A DNA stretch of 64,000 bases from Pseudomonadota bacterium (GCA_018241685.1 JAFEDJ010000009.1:186001-250000); one strand, 5' to 3'. Positions 1 through 9,427 are shown, counted from the first letter of the stretch. Translations and numbers: made by a program. Notes: a model not told the origin generated them from the sequence alone.

Positions 1-22
1 GAGGCGACGCCTAGCGGGCATG

Positions 23-45
23 AAAAACCCGCCGTGACGGCGGGT
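23..45 (-). terminator. Rho-independent terminator
   Basis: An 8-bp GC-rich stem (ACCCGCCG / CGGCGGGT) with a 3-nt loop is followed on the minus strand by five T residues. It would end leftward transcription from the minus-strand gene that stops at 69. Confidence 0.7.
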
Positions 46-68
46 ACTGAACTTGGGGGCAGGAATCT

Positions 69-377
69 TCAGGCTGTGATGTTGATGTGCTGCCCGATGA
101 TCTGACCGCTGGCGTTGGTGGTGAGAGAGGGAGCAGACGGTACGCTGCTATCGTCCGAATCGCCAGCTTCCGACTGGCACTGCATTGCTTGGGCGCGGCG
201 GCGCCTGCGTGGGTGGTGTGCGCAGCGTGGTAGTCCTATGTCTGCGGTCTGTATCTTCGCTTCCCCTCCGCGATGAGGGGCGGCGGAACCGTGCGGGGGC
301 AGGAACCGGGATATTGGAACCTGCGGGGCTTTCGCCCTCCCCACACGGCCCGCTATTGAACAGGCGTAACCATGCAT
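69..377 (-). CDS. Hypothetical protein, Ash-like mobile-element ORF
   Basis: A 102-residue reading frame with no recognisable catalytic motif. The N-terminal half is rich in Arg, Pro and His; the C-terminus is Ser/Thr rich and ends in INITA. The DNA at 230-380 is clearly related to the plus-strand segment near 27805-27950. Short ORFs of this kind (P4-phage Ash-like) are common in integrated elements, which fits the neighbouring integrase and AlpA genes. An overlapping frame (148-381) is also open, so the coding frame is uncertain. A terminator lies just downstream. No function is proposed. Confidence 0.35.
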   Translation of the reverse strand: MHGYACSIAGRVGRAKAPQVPISRFLPPHGSAAPHRGGEAKIQTADIGLPRCAHHPRRRRRAQAMQCQSEAGDSDDSSVPSAPSLTTNASGQIIGQHINITA

Positions 378-525
378 CCAACGTGAAAAAGCCGCGACGC
401 CCAGGCCTCTTCGGTCTCCGGGGGTGGGTTTGTCACTAATGCATGAGCCAAGAAAATTATCTCTCTCTAGCTACCGTCGCATGATGCTATGGTGCATGAA
501 CATGCAGCGTGGAGATTGGCAGAGC

Positions 526-915
526 ATGACTAAGCCTTTAGCGTTCTTCGTCGGATCCATAGCCTTATCAGCGGTCATGGCGATCCCGTTTCTAGGCTTT
601 CATAAGTATGAAGAGCATCAGTATGTAAAGATTGTTGAAGAGTGCAGGCGAGGAAATGAGTTGCGCTCTCAGCAAAATCACGGATTGCTCAGGCCAGACA
701 TTTGCGACTTTAACGAGACTTTGAAAATACCGCGCGAAGCCCGCACCCAGGTGGAGCGCATGATTGTAGACGAGAGTCCTCGCCTAAAAATGGACACACT
801 TGATGTCTACCTTGGATCGGTAGCGGGCGTTCTTCTTATCGGCGGGCTGCCGATGGTTTGGTACTTCTTCCTACGCCGGTTGAGCGAAGTTAGCCGTGCG
901 ATAAAAGGGCTGTAG
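526..915 (+). CDS. Small two-helix membrane protein, unknown function
   Basis: About 129 residues from the ATG at 526, which has a GGAG 11 nt upstream. In-frame starts at 439 and 424 would add up to 34 residues. Two hydrophobic segments are visible, one at the N-terminus (about residues 4-24) and one near the C-terminus (about 96-117). They flank a hydrophilic loop with two Cys residues, possibly extracytoplasmic. Base composition is more AT-rich than the surrounding genes, and it is the only plus-strand gene in this part of the island. This suggests recently acquired cargo. I do not recognise the family. Confidence 0.5.
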   Translation: MTKPLAFFVGSIALSAVMAIPFLGFHKYEEHQYVKIVEECRRGNELRSQQNHGLLRPDICDFNETLKIPREARTQVERMIVDESPRLKMDTLDVYLGSVAGVLLIGGLPMVWYFFLRRLSEVSRAIKGL

Positions 916-996
916 GCCTACCCGTAATCCCCCCGTTCGCCATCTGTGCACCCTTGGTGAAACCTTGGGATTCTCGGGATCATCTGTGCGGGCACC

Positions 997-1680
997 TTAG
1001 CCAAAACCTGTGTATTTCGCATCCGCGCACCCTTGGCAAAACCTTACCATTCGGACCCTTGCCGTTATCTTGCCGTCCGCGAGCCCGCCCCTATGCCCGA
1101 AAGCCTCGCTATGGCCCTCCTGTGCGCTTCGGCGGGCCTTCCAGTTTGACGCCCGCCAACCTGTCATTGCCGCATAGCAAGGGGGCGTCCCCAGTCCTCC
1201 GGCTTTGGGCCGATGGTCGCTTGAGCAGCATTCAAGGTAGCCGTCACCGACGTGGGCCAAGTGCAAGAGGCCGATGCGGTAGCGCAGGGCGTTATGTAGA
1301 TCAGGGTCATGGGTGCCCTCCCAGTTCCGACAGCCGGTTCCGCCATCGGCAGGCAGGCGTCGAAGCGGATGCCCAGGCCCGTAGGCCGGCGGCAGGTCGC
1401 CACGTTCGCCGCAGTAGCCCGCCGACAGGCCGGGCCGCTTCAGGTGTCGGCAGGTCTTGCAGGATGTGGCCGCCGATTTCTGCACCGATTCGTGTGCTGC
1501 TATTGCGGCGCCGCCACCATACGTGAGCACTGCGACGACTCCCTGTTTGCCTGCTCGCAGCGTCGGCAGCCAGCGGTCTATCGCATCCGACCTGCCGGTA
1601 ACCTTCAGCCCACCCGTAGCAGACAGCGCAATCGTCACTCCGTCCGCTGATGCCTGTTTGAGGATTGCCGCCGGGGTCAC
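997..1680 (-). CDS. TubC N-terminal docking-like domain protein with Cys cluster
   Basis: The N-terminus (MTPAAILKQA...GGLKVTG...) resembles the small TubC-type docking domain often found in genes beside phage and ICE helicases. It is followed by a Cys-rich stretch (CKTC, then YCGE and GCRNW) that could bind zinc. The GTG start overlaps the stop of the upstream helicase gene by 4 nt (GTGA), so the two are translationally coupled. The C-terminal 80 residues look low-complexity and may be a divergent or frameshifted tail. It probably works with the adjacent RepA-like helicase. That role is inferred from position only. Confidence 0.55.
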   Translation of the reverse strand: MTPAAILKQASADGVTIALSATGGLKVTGRSDAIDRWLPTLRAGKQGVVAVLTYGGGAAIAAHESVQKSAATSCKTCRHLKRPGLSAGYCGERGDLPPAYGPGHPLRRLPADGGTGCRNWEGTHDPDLHNALRYRIGLLHLAHVGDGYLECCSSDHRPKAGGLGTPPCYAAMTGWRASNWKARRSAQEGHSEAFGHRGGLADGKITARVRMVRFCQGCADAKYTGFG

Positions 1681-2921
1681 AGTTCCACCTCCACAATCCC
1701 TGGACTTCCCTGAAGGTGCTCAGATTTCTTGAAGGTGCCCACGTTTTTTTGTTGGGCATCTTCTGATTTGTTGAGCACCTTCAACGATTCCGCTGCATTT
1801 TGAGGCAGTCGCCAGAGCCATTGCTGGCGTCCCCCGCCAAACCGCCCCCCGTCCTTAACGGCTTCAATCTTCAGGGCGTCTTTTGCCCGGCGGATCGTTG
1901 CCCACGAATAGCCGGCGCCATCCGCATCAGCCTTGACTGCTTTCACCGGCAGCGGCGTATCCGCCAACAGAACAGCAAGAAATTGCTTGGCATCGGCCAG
2001 TGTGCCGCCTTCGCCATCGTCGGTGGTCTTGGCATCCGCAGCGGCCAGAATGTCCCGTGCCGGCCCTTCGATGGCCTCACCCCATGTCACCCGCGAAGCC
2101 CACACTCCGGGATAGGTGGGCAGCTCCACTTGCTCCAGGTCGTAGTAGATAGCGCCATCGTCGGGGCCGATGTTGGATTTCGTGCGGGCCAGGATGCGAC
2201 GCCCAGCGTGTTCAGATTCTTCATCCTGCACTTTGGCTGCGGCCAGTACCACGCGGGCGAGGGCGCCGAATGCCAACGAACCACTCACGCGTTCCGTGGG
2301 ATCACGTCCTTGGCTACCCTTGCTGAAATGCGAGATGCCAAAGATCGCGCATCCCAACTCAAGGCCAAGATCCACCAGTGGTTGCAGCGCCCGGCGCACC
2401 TCTGTGTTCTTGTGACTGTCACCCGCGACGGCAGACACAACTGGGTCACAAATCAGCAGCCGGACATTCCCAACACGGCGGGCTGCATCAGCCAGGTCGT
2501 GCATGTCTCGCGCAGGATCGAACGGTCGGGTGTCGCCATCCTCGCGGACGCTGCCGACAAAATGCACACGGCTCATATCCGCCCCGCAGGCCATCAGGCG
2601 CGGCGCCAGCGTATCGACCGGATCATCTTCGCCAGACCAGATCAGCACGTTGCCTGCTGCGGATACCGCCGTCCCATCGGGCCAACACGATGCCGTTGTG
2701 AGTCCGGCAGCCAGGGCGAGTGCCAGCGTCGTTTTGCCGGTTCCTGGTGCGCCGGCCAGAATGTGGAGCTTGCCGGCTGCAATCCAGTCCTTCCACAGCC
2801 ATTCAATCGGCTGTGGGCGGATCTCGGCACCGTTGATGAGTTGCACGGCCTTTGCCTCCGTGCGGTCGCCAACGCGGACTGCACGCAGATCATCTTCCAT
2901 CGGCTCAAATGCGGCGCTCAT
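1677..2921 (-). CDS. RepA-like hexameric helicase / AAA ATPase
   Basis: 414 residues. A Walker A motif (GAPGTGKTT, about residues 57-65) and a Walker B-type LLICDPV lie in a RecA-fold domain like those of RSF1010 RepA-type replicative helicases. SGEDDP follows the P-loop and the ISHFSKGS stretch is also characteristic. The C-terminal part (from about 300) looks like a winged-helix region (SWATIRRAKDAL). Such proteins serve in replication of plasmids, satellites and integrative elements, so this is likely the island's replication ATPase. It overlaps the downstream gene by 4 nt, and the upstream gene's stop overlaps its start, forming one leftward operon. Confidence 0.75.
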   Translation of the reverse strand: MSAAFEPMEDDLRAVRVGDRTEAKAVQLINGAEIRPQPIEWLWKDWIAAGKLHILAGAPGTGKTTLALALAAGLTTASCWPDGTAVSAAGNVLIWSGEDDPVDTLAPRLMACGADMSRVHFVGSVREDGDTRPFDPARDMHDLADAARRVGNVRLLICDPVVSAVAGDSHKNTEVRRALQPLVDLGLELGCAIFGISHFSKGSQGRDPTERVSGSLAFGALARVVLAAAKVQDEESEHAGRRILARTKSNIGPDDGAIYYDLEQVELPTYPGVWASRVTWGEAIEGPARDILAAADAKTTDDGEGGTLADAKQFLAVLLADTPLPVKAVKADADGAGYSWATIRRAKDALKIEAVKDGGRFGGGRQQWLWRLPQNAAESLKVLNKSEDAQQKNVGTFKKSEHLQGSPGIVEVEL

Positions 2922-3331
2922 AACCGTACCTCCACGCCACGGGTCGCACTTACGACGAATAGCAGGTGCGGGGCTTCACTACGAACGACGATTAGCCTCC
3001 GTGGCTTGCACGGGATCAACTCGGCCAGCAGCCGGCGCAGGCGCTCGTCGTCGCAAGACGTGGGCGCCTTCACTAGCACGTCTAAACCGGCCAGGATGCG
3101 CCAGTCGTAGTCCTCGGGGGCTGAATCCCAGGGGCAGGCCAGCGCCGGGCCAAAGGGCGGTTTTTCCGGGGGCCAGCTGTCGAGATAGACCATTGCCTGC
3201 CGGCCCTTCGGTTGGAGTCCCTTCAGGAATGCATCTGCCAATGGTTTTCCAAAAGGAGGCAGCCTGCGGCCTGGTTGCACGGGCCACTTGAGAATGGCGG
3301 CAGGGGCGGGAGTATGAATCGAGCGTCGCAT
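2918..3331 (-). CDS. Hypothetical island protein
   Basis: 137 residues from the ATG at 3331, chosen because a strong Shine-Dalgarno (GGAGGTG) lies just upstream. That start overlaps the stop of the preceding gene as TGATG. The protein is rich in Pro and Leu, with a central WPPEKPPFGP stretch and a DYDWRILAG segment. No known motif is seen. Its position between a small membrane protein and the RepA-like helicase, with 1-4 nt overlaps on both sides, indicates a co-translated replication/maintenance operon. Confidence 0.6.
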   Translation of the reverse strand: MRRSIHTPAPAAILKWPVQPGRRLPPFGKPLADAFLKGLQPKGRQAMVYLDSWPPEKPPFGPALACPWDSAPEDYDWRILAGLDVLVKAPTSCDDERLRRLLAELIPCKPRRLIVVRSEAPHLLFVVSATRGVEVRL

Positions 3332-3600
3332 CAGATCACCTCCGTATGCAGCAAGATCATCACAGCCAAGAAGGCCAGCAGTCCCAACAGCACGGCATCT
3401 ATCGCGCCGCCAGCCTTGCGTCGCCATCTTTGTTTCGGCTGGCGGTCGCGTGACGGCTTGGCGAGCTCGTGCCAGCCCATCAGAGGGGCAGGATTGCTAG
3501 AATTGCCGTGATCGTTTTGCTTGGGGGCACTCTCGCCGGGGCGGCCCATTTCTTTTTGGGCGTGCGTATTCCCGCCAGGGGTATGGCATTCGATTCTCAT
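3331..3600 (-). CDS. Small tail-anchored-like hypothetical protein
   Basis: 89 residues. The N-terminal two thirds are hydrophilic and basic (ending in a QRWRRKAGG patch). One strongly hydrophobic helix follows at the C-terminus (about residues 68-85), so it would be a single-pass protein anchored by its C-terminus. It is in the same leftward operon as AlpA and the helicase and its stop codon overlaps the next start. No family is recognised. Confidence 0.45.
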   Translation of the reverse strand: MRIECHTPGGNTHAQKEMGRPGESAPKQNDHGNSSNPAPLMGWHELAKPSRDRQPKQRWRRKAGGAIDAVLLGLLAFLAVMILLHTEVI

Positions 3601-3613
3601 GGTGTCCGCCCCC

Positions 3614-3853
3614 TCAATCAGCCTTGCGGCTCTTTTTGATTTGGGCGTTGATCCAATCCAAGACTTCAGCCTCGATCCAGCCTACGGCTTTCGCGCCGAC
3701 AGAAATTTGCTTTGGAAAGGTGGGGTCGTAGTCGCCGGGGCGCTTGGGGTTGTGGCGCAGCTTGGCGTAGATGGCGCTGCGGGACAGCCCGGTGCGGGCT
3801 TCAACCTGCTTGCGGCGCAGGATAGTGAGGGCGGTTTGAAGTTGTGCGGCCAT
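3614..3853 (-). CDS. alpA: AlpA-family phage regulatory / excisionase-like protein
   Basis: 79 residues from the ATG at 3853, preceded by GGAG. The sequence ILRRKQVEARTGLSRSAIYAK is a MerR/Xis-type winged helix-turn-helix. The later FPKQISVG...VGWIEAEVLDWI is the AlpA signature. Family members regulate integrase expression or act as recombination directionality factors in P4-like and CP4-57-like elements. The gene lies upstream (in transcription order) of the replication operon and near the integrase, as is typical. Likely targets are the direct repeats beyond the integrase, but this is inference. Confidence 0.85.
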   Translation of the reverse strand: MAAQLQTALTILRRKQVEARTGLSRSAIYAKLRHNPKRPGDYDPTFPKQISVGAKAVGWIEAEVLDWINAQIKKSRKAD

Positions 3854-3923
3854 GCTCGTTACTCCGTAGCGGTCGCCGGAACATACCGGCATGGCTAGAC
3901 ACAATATGCATCAGAAGTGCGCG

Positions 3924-4430
3924 TTAATATCCTCCAGACAATTTACGCGCAGCCTCCTTTTCCTCGTCGGGTAGGGCGTCAAACGCCTTAGCTGCTTGTG
4001 CTACCGCCACCCATCTTTTATCCGCTCGGGTGCATTCGTCCCTTAATGTCTCAGCTCCCCGAGTGGTAGACGACATTGATTTCCAGGGTTCCTGTTGGGC
4101 GAGCTCTTGTACGGCCTCTCGCACTCCCAGCCCGGTTTCTTCTACAGCCAGCACCAACATCGCACGGTCGTAGTCGTGCCATTTTTGCGGCCTCCCTGCT
4201 CTCCCGCGCGCCACTTTGAAGCCGGGGACATGGGTCTTTGCCAATGCAAAACATAGGGCCTCCCAATCACCCGGCTTAACTGAGTGGGCATCAAACAAGA
4301 GGACCATCCGACGGTATTGCTCATCAACCATTGCTTGTGCAACTCCGGATATTTCCTCGCCGCTCATCAATGGACCAATTGTCGGAGGTTCAACAGGTTT
4401 GGCTAAATCTCCCTTGTATCTGAATGACAT
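3924..4430 (-). CDS. Hypothetical island protein
   Basis: 168 residues from the ATG at 4430 (AAGGGA upstream). An in-frame start at 4517 would add 29 residues of proline- and arginine-rich sequence. The protein is soluble and mostly helical, with charged stretches (DEQYRRMVLLFDAH, CFALAKTHVPGFK, LPDEEKEAARKL). Similar genes occur between integrase and AlpA in integrated elements of beta- and gammaproteobacteria. I do not recognise a domain and assign no function. Confidence 0.55.
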   Translation of the reverse strand: MSFRYKGDLAKPVEPPTIGPLMSGEEISGVAQAMVDEQYRRMVLLFDAHSVKPGDWEALCFALAKTHVPGFKVARGRAGRPQKWHDYDRAMLVLAVEETGLGVREAVQELAQQEPWKSMSSTTRGAETLRDECTRADKRWVAVAQAAKAFDALPDEEKEAARKLSGGY

Positions 4431-4534
4431 CGTGTCCCTTGCCCGCTCATCCTTGATTGGGTGCCACGCCAGCCGGGCACGGGAACCCGGTTTTCCTCCC
4501 GTCGGAGTACGCGGCAAACTCAGTTTTTCTCAGT

Positions 4535-5857
4535 TCAAGCCGCGTAGGCTTTCCCGAATCGTCCGATCACGACCTTCCGGCCTTCCTCGATCTGCGCATT
4601 CACGAAGTCTGCCCACCATTGCAGCATGTCCCGCCGCTGCTCCATGTATTGCGCCCGATTGTAGACACCCCTTATGCCTTTGGTTTCATGGGCGAGGGCT
4701 TTTTCTATCCAATCGGAATTGAAGCCGGCTTCGTGCAGATGGGTGGAGGCGGTGCGCCGGAAGTCGTGAATCACGAAGTCCTGCACGTCATGTTCCATGG
4801 TGCGGACGGCGACGTTCAAGGTGCTTTTGGCTATCGGTTTGTGTAGGTCGCCACGGCTGGGGAAGATCCATTCGGAACCGCTCGCCAGCCCCTTCAATTC
4901 CTCGAACATCGCAACGGCTTGGCGGGAGAGGGGGACAAGGTGTGGCTTGTCCTTCTTCATCCGTTCGCCAGGAATCGACCATTCGGCCTTCTCGAAGTCG
5001 ATTTCTTCCCACTTGGCCTCGATCAGTTCGGACTTGCGGACCATGCACAGGATCAGCAGGTGGAGCGCCAGCTTGTGCGCCCGCTTCATGGAGGACTGGT
5101 AGATCGCCCGCAGCAGTCGGCCCAGCTCGTCGGGCGTCAGCGCCACGTCGCGGCTCTTGGCGGTGGCGACGAACTTGGCTTCGACGGCTGCTGCCGGGTT
5201 GAATGTCGCTTTCTCACGGGCAATGGCGTAGGCAAACAGGCGTTTCAGCACGTTGCGGGTTTGCAGGGCCATTTGATCGGCGCCGCGAGCCTTGATCTTG
5301 TCCGTAATCGCCAGCACGTCGGAAACGGTCACATCGGCAATCTGCTTGCTGCCGATGGCTGGAATCACGTCCTTTTCGAGTACGCGCTTGATGTTGCGCG
5401 GGTTGCTGTTGGCAGGCTCGGCAATCTCGGTGTACCAGTGCCGGGCGAAGGCTTCGACGGTATCGCCGGCCAGGGCTTCGGCTTCCTTGGCCTTGGCTTT
5501 CTCCACGGCCTTCCAGCACCAGTTTTGCAGGAAGGCTTGGGCGATCTCCTTTACCTCCGGCTTGGTGTCGTCCGGAATCGGGTCGCCACGTTTTAGGGCC
5601 ATTGGAGATAGGCCACGTCCGGCCAGAGCTTTACAGTCGTCTCTCCAGACTCGAGCCTCGGCCAGCGAGTAAGTCGGGTACTCACCAAGACTCACTTTCT
5701 CTTGCTTCGAGTCGCGGCCACCCATGCGGTAGCGCAGTCGGAAGGTCTTGGTTCCACCGGGTTGGACTTCCACGAATAGACCGCCTTCGTCGGCCTCTTG
5801 ATAACGCTTTTCGCTGGGCTTGAGATTGCGCAGCTTGGTATCTGTCAGAGCCATCAT
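4535..5857 (-). CDS. int: Tyrosine-type site-specific integrase (P4 family)
   Basis: 440 residues. The N-terminal DUF4102 arm-binding domain starts ALTDTKLRNLKPSEKRY and continues LRYRMGGR...LGEYP...AR. A core-binding SAM-like domain spans about 120-210. The catalytic domain carries the first Arg (MVRKSELIEAKWEEID), the HDFRRTASTHLHE box, LAHE and the Tyr nucleophile in GVYNRAQY. This is the full family length. Two adjacent ATGs (5857 and 5854) follow a G-rich ribosome-binding site. The gene points away from mnmE, with its 5' end and a field of direct repeats toward the presumed attachment junction. It defines the right end of the island. Confidence 0.92.
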   Translation of the reverse strand: MMALTDTKLRNLKPSEKRYQEADEGGLFVEVQPGGTKTFRLRYRMGGRDSKQEKVSLGEYPTYSLAEARVWRDDCKALAGRGLSPMALKRGDPIPDDTKPEVKEIAQAFLQNWCWKAVEKAKAKEAEALAGDTVEAFARHWYTEIAEPANSNPRNIKRVLEKDVIPAIGSKQIADVTVSDVLAITDKIKARGADQMALQTRNVLKRLFAYAIAREKATFNPAAAVEAKFVATAKSRDVALTPDELGRLLRAIYQSSMKRAHKLALHLLILCMVRKSELIEAKWEEIDFEKAEWSIPGERMKKDKPHLVPLSRQAVAMFEELKGLASGSEWIFPSRGDLHKPIAKSTLNVAVRTMEHDVQDFVIHDFRRTASTHLHEAGFNSDWIEKALAHETKGIRGVYNRAQYMEQRRDMLQWWADFVNAQIEEGRKVVIGRFGKAYAA

Positions 5858-5873
5858 TTCCCCCTATCTGCCA

Positions 5874-6089
5874 TGTGTGCCCACCGAAAACGCTGTCGGC
5901 GTGGGCACACAGGGTTACCGTGGGCACACACGCTAAAAGCCTTGCTGGGCAAGGGATTGATCCGTATTTGCCTCTCCTGATGTGCCTGCAAAACCCTGAT
6001 TTCTCCACCCTCAAAATGCACGTTTGGGCACACATTTTTCGGGGTCGTGGGCACACAGGTTTGTGCGTGGGCACACCCGTGGGCACACA
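5874..6089. repeat. Seven GTGGGCACAC repeats beside the integrase
   Basis: The 11-mer GTGGGCACACA occurs at 5901-5911, 5920-5930, 6047-6057 and 6079-6089. One-mismatch copies are at 6024-6034 (TTGGGCACACA) and 6067-6077 (GTGGGCACACC). One inverted copy is at 5874-5884. The array fills most of the 343-nt gap between the integrase and mnmE. Clusters like this next to integrase genes are usually arm-type or regulator-binding sites, so Int or AlpA binding is a reasonable inference. Confidence 0.75.
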
Positions 6090-6131
6090 ATTTACCGGAT
6101 TCACCCGGCGTATACAAGCACGCTGTGGAAC

Positions 6132-6157
6132 AAAAAAGCCCGCATTTACGCGGGCTT
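6132..6157 (-). terminator. Terminator downstream of mnmE
   Basis: An 8-bp stem AAGCCCGC / GCGGGCTT with a 6-nt loop is followed on the minus strand by a run of T. It lies 44 nt past the mnmE stop and would end the rpmH-to-mnmE transcript. It also separates host transcription from the island. Confidence 0.8.
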
Positions 6158-6200
6158 GAGGGGGTTCGGTGGATCGTTATGGAACGCTGCGGAAGGCTCG

Positions 6201-7547
6201 CTATTTTCCAATGCAGAAGCGCGAGAAGATGACCCCGAGCAGGTCGTCGGGCGTGAACTCGCCAGTAATCTCGTTGATGGCCTCCTGGGCGAGGCGAAGC
6301 TCCTCGGCCATCAGTTCGAGGGCCAGGCGATTTTCCAGCGCGGCCTGGGTGTGGGCGAGGGCGGTGCGTAGCGCCACCAGATGGCGCTCGCGGGCCAGGA
6401 TGACGTCCTCCCCGTGACGGTGCCAACCGGCCACGCGCAGCAACTCGCTGCGCAGCAGGTCGACGCCCTGGCCGGCTTTGGCGGACAGGAAGAGCTGGAC
6501 GCCCTCCGGGCCTTCGAGCCGTTCGGGCTGGCGTTCTACCAGGTCGACCTTGTTGAAGACGGTGATCCGTTCGACGCCGGCCGGCAGGCGCGCGTCGATG
6601 GCTGCATCGGCGTCGGTCGCGCCATTGCGTACGTCCACCAACCGTACGACGACGTCGGCCCGGTCGATCTCCTGCCAGGTGCGGGCGATGCCGATCTTCT
6701 CGACCTCGTCGTTCGTGTCGCGCAGGCCGGCGGTGTCGGTGATGTGAAGCGGGATGCCCTCGATCTGGATCGTCTCGCGCAGCGCGTCGCGGGTGGTGCC
6801 GGCAATGTCGGTGACGATGGCGCGCTCCTCGCCGGCGAGGCGGTTGAGCAGGCTGGACTTGCCGACGTTGGGCTGGCCGACCAGCACCACATGCAGGCCG
6901 TTGCGCAGAAGGCTGCCCTGGGCGGCGCGGTCGAGGATGGCTGAAAGTTCATCGACGATGACAGCGACGCGTTCGAAGGCTCGTGCCTCGACGAGGAAGT
7001 CCACGTCCTCATCCGGGAAGTCCAGCGTGGCCTCTACCAGCATGCGCAGGTCGACGAGGCGATCACATAGACCGTGGACCTCCTGCGAGAAGCTGCCGGT
7101 CAGCGAACGGACGGCTGAGCGCGCGGCAGCGGCGGTGGAGGCTTCGATGAGGTCGGCGACGCTTTCCGCCTGGGCGAGATCGAGTTTGCCGTTGAGGAAG
7201 GCGCGGCGGGTGAATTCGCCGGGTTCGGCCAGACGGGCGCCGAGCTCCAGGCAACGGGCCAGCAGCATCTGCATGACCACCGGGCCGCCGTGGCCCTGCA
7301 ATTCGATGACGTCTTCGCCGGTGAAGGAGTGGGGCGCCGGGAAGTAGAGGAGGAGGCCTTCGTCGATCAGTTGCCCGCTGCCGTCACGGAAGCGGGCGAA
7401 CTGGGCGACCCGGGCTTGCGGCTCGCGGCCGGAGAAGGTGGCCACGAGCGCGGAGAGCTTCGGCCCGGAGATCCGGACCACGCCGATGCCACCGCGCCCG
7501 GGCGCGGTGGCAATCGCCGCGATGGTGTCACTCGGCGGTTTTGCCAC
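6201..7547 (-). CDS. mnmE: tRNA uridine-5-carboxymethylaminomethyl(34) GTPase MnmE
   Basis: 448 residues, the normal length. With MnmG it modifies the wobble uridine of tRNAs. The N-terminal tetrahydrofolate-binding domain starts with [16 protein letters not shown]. An inserted G domain has [27 protein letters not shown] and FNKVDL. The C-terminus is the invariant FCIGK. The start is a GTG overlapping the end of yidC by 20 nt. It is the last gene of the rpmH-rnpA-yidD-yidC-mnmE cluster. The 3' end of mnmE is a known integration site for some islands (SGI1 type), and an integrase gene lies just beyond it here. Confidence 0.97.
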   Translation of the reverse strand: MAKPPSDTIAAIATAPGRGGIGVVRISGPKLSALVATFSGREPQARVAQFARFRDGSGQLIDEGLLLYFPAPHSFTGEDVIELQGHGGPVVMQMLLARCLELGARLAEPGEFTRRAFLNGKLDLAQAESVADLIEASTAAAARSAVRSLTGSFSQEVHGLCDRLVDLRMLVEATLDFPDEDVDFLVEARAFERVAVIVDELSAILDRAAQGSLLRNGLHVVLVGQPNVGKSSLLNRLAGEERAIVTDIAGTTRDALRETIQIEGIPLHITDTAGLRDTNDEVEKIGIARTWQEIDRADVVVRLVDVRNGATDADAAIDARLPAGVERITVFNKVDLVERQPERLEGPEGVQLFLSAKAGQGVDLLRSELLRVAGWHRHGEDVILARERHLVALRTALAHTQAALENRLALELMAEELRLAQEAINEITGEFTPDDLLGVIFSRFCIGK

Positions 7548-9171
7548 CGGCCGCGATCATCCGGTTGATCTGCCACTGCTGGGCGATCGACAGGGAGTTG
7601 TTCACCACCCAGTACAGCACGAGGCCGGCCGGGAACCACAGGAACATGAAGGTGAACAGGATCGGCATCAGCATCATCACCTTGGCCTGGATCGGATCGG
7701 GCGGCGCCGGGTTGAGGCGGGTCTGGATCAGGCTGGTGGCGCCCATGATGAGCGGCAGGATGTAGAACGGATCCTTCACGGACAGATCGTGGATCCAGCC
7801 CAGCCACGGCGCGCCGCGCATCTCGACGACGCCGAGCAGCACCCAGTAGAGGGCGATGAACACCGGGATCTGGATCAGGATGGGCAGGCAGCCGCCAAGG
7901 GGATTGACCTTCTCGCGCTTGTAGAGGTCCATCATGGCCTGCTGCAGCTTCATCTTGTCGTCGCCGTACTGCTCCTTCAGCCGCTGCAGGCGCGGGCCGA
8001 GGGTCTTCATCTTGGCCATCGACTTGTAGCTGGCGGCGGATAGCGGGAAGAACAGCGCCTTCAGCCCGATGGTCACCAGGATGATTGCCCAGCCCCAGTT
8101 GCCGGTGAGCTTGTGCAGGGATTGCAGAACCCAGAACAGCGGAGCGGCGATGATGGTCAGCCAGCCGTAGTCCACCACCAGGTCGAAGCCCTTGGCGAAC
8201 TGGTCGAGGCGGCTCTGTTCCTGCGGGCCGGCGTACAGCGGCACCGACAGCTTGCCGGTCTGGCCCGGGGCGATGCTGGCCACCGGCACGATCACGCCGG
8301 CGGAATACAGGTCGGAGCTGATCTGGCTGGCGAAGAACTCGCGCTCGCCTTCCTTCGGTGCCCAGCCGGCGACGAAGTAGTGCTGAACCATCGCAGCCCA
8401 GCCGTCGGCGGCCTTGGTGACGAACTTGGCCTTCTTGTCGGCGATGTCCTCGAACTTCACCTTCTGATACTTCTCGGCCTCGGTATAGAAGGCCGGGCCG
8501 GTGAAGGTCTGCACGCCGAAGCCGCCGGGCTGCTCGGCCGGCTTGCCGTCACGGGTGAACTGGAAGTAGGCATGCGGTGCCAGCGGCGCTGCGCTGCCGT
8601 TGGTGATCTCGTAGCTCACCTCGGCAGCGTAGCTGCCGCGGTGGAAGGTGATCAGCTTGCTGACCTTCACGCCGTCGGCGGTCGGCGCGGCGTCGAGGCG
8701 CAGCGTGACGGCATCTTCGCCGTCCTTCAGCGCGACGTTCTTGCTGCTCAGCGTGAACAGGGTCTTGTGGTTCGGCAGACCGTTGCCGATCAGGCCGGTT
8801 TGGGCCGCGTAGTTGTGCTTCTCGCCGTTGTCGAAGAGCACATAGTTGCGGTTGTGGTCTTCGGTGGCCCTGTGCTGGGTCAGTTCCAGCCGGATGATGT
8901 CGCCGCCCTGGGCGGAGACTTCTGCCACCAGCAGGTCGGTGCGCACGGTGGCGATCTCGGCGGGCGCAGCCGCTGCGGCGGCAGTCTGGCCGGGCACGGC
9001 TGCGGCGCCAGGGGCTGCTGCGGCGGTAGGCGTCGGCACGCCCGAGGCTGCGCCGCTGCCGGCTGCGGCCACGGGCGGAACCTTGGACTGGTTGTGCTTC
9101 TGCCAGCCGTCCCACAGCATGACCAGCGAGAACGAGAAGACGAGAAGGAGGATCAGGCGACGGTTGTCCAT
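7528..9171 (-). CDS. yidC: Membrane protein insertase YidC
   Basis: 547 residues from the ATG at 9171 ([10 protein letters not shown]), as in proteobacterial YidC. There is an N-terminal transmembrane helix, then an Ala/Pro-rich linker and the large periplasmic P1 domain (about residues 75-340). The conserved insertase core with five helices follows ([15 protein letters not shown]-type cytoplasmic hairpin, [20 protein letters not shown]). It inserts inner-membrane proteins alone or with SecYEG. It lies between yidD and mnmE on the same strand. Confidence 0.97.
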   Translation of the reverse strand: MDNRRLILLLVFSFSLVMLWDGWQKHNQSKVPPVAAAGSGAASGVPTPTAAAAPGAAAVPGQTAAAAAAPAEIATVRTDLLVAEVSAQGGDIIRLELTQHRATEDHNRNYVLFDNGEKHNYAAQTGLIGNGLPNHKTLFTLSSKNVALKDGEDAVTLRLDAAPTADGVKVSKLITFHRGSYAAEVSYEITNGSAAPLAPHAYFQFTRDGKPAEQPGGFGVQTFTGPAFYTEAEKYQKVKFEDIADKKAKFVTKAADGWAAMVQHYFVAGWAPKEGEREFFASQISSDLYSAGVIVPVASIAPGQTGKLSVPLYAGPQEQSRLDQFAKGFDLVVDYGWLTIIAAPLFWVLQSLHKLTGNWGWAIILVTIGLKALFFPLSAASYKSMAKMKTLGPRLQRLKEQYGDDKMKLQQAMMDLYKREKVNPLGGCLPILIQIPVFIALYWVLLGVVEMRGAPWLGWIHDLSVKDPFYILPLIMGATSLIQTRLNPAPPDPIQAKVMMLMPILFTFMFLWFPAGLVLYWVVNNSLSIAQQWQINRMIAAGGKTAE

Positions 9172-9217
9172 CGGTGTCAGTGTCAGGAAGGGGTTGAGGC
9201 GGACCGGAGGCGGTGGA

Positions 9218-9427
9218 TCAGGGCACGGGGTCGAAGCCGCCGCCATTGAAGGGATGGCAACGGCACACCCGGCGTGCGGCGAGCCAAGAGCCCTTCAGGG
9301 CTCCATGACGTTCCACTGCCTCCACGGCGTACTCCGAACAGGACGGAACGAAGCGGCAGTTGCGTCCCAGCATGGGGCTGATGGCGTAGCGATAGACCTG
9401 CAGCAGGGCCAGCACGGCGCGCTTCAT
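9218..9427 (-). CDS. yidD: Membrane protein insertion efficiency factor YidD
   Basis: 69 residues from the ATG at 9427, overlapping the rnpA stop as TGATG. Family signatures are visible: YRYAISP near the N-terminus, [11 protein letters not shown] with paired Cys residues, and C-terminal [15 protein letters not shown]. YidD is a small membrane-associated protein that helps YidC-dependent insertion. The order rnpA-yidD-yidC is the standard one. Confidence 0.95.
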   Translation of the reverse strand: MKRAVLALLQVYRYAISPMLGRNCRFVPSCSEYAVEAVERHGALKGSWLAARRVCRCHPFNGGGFDPVP

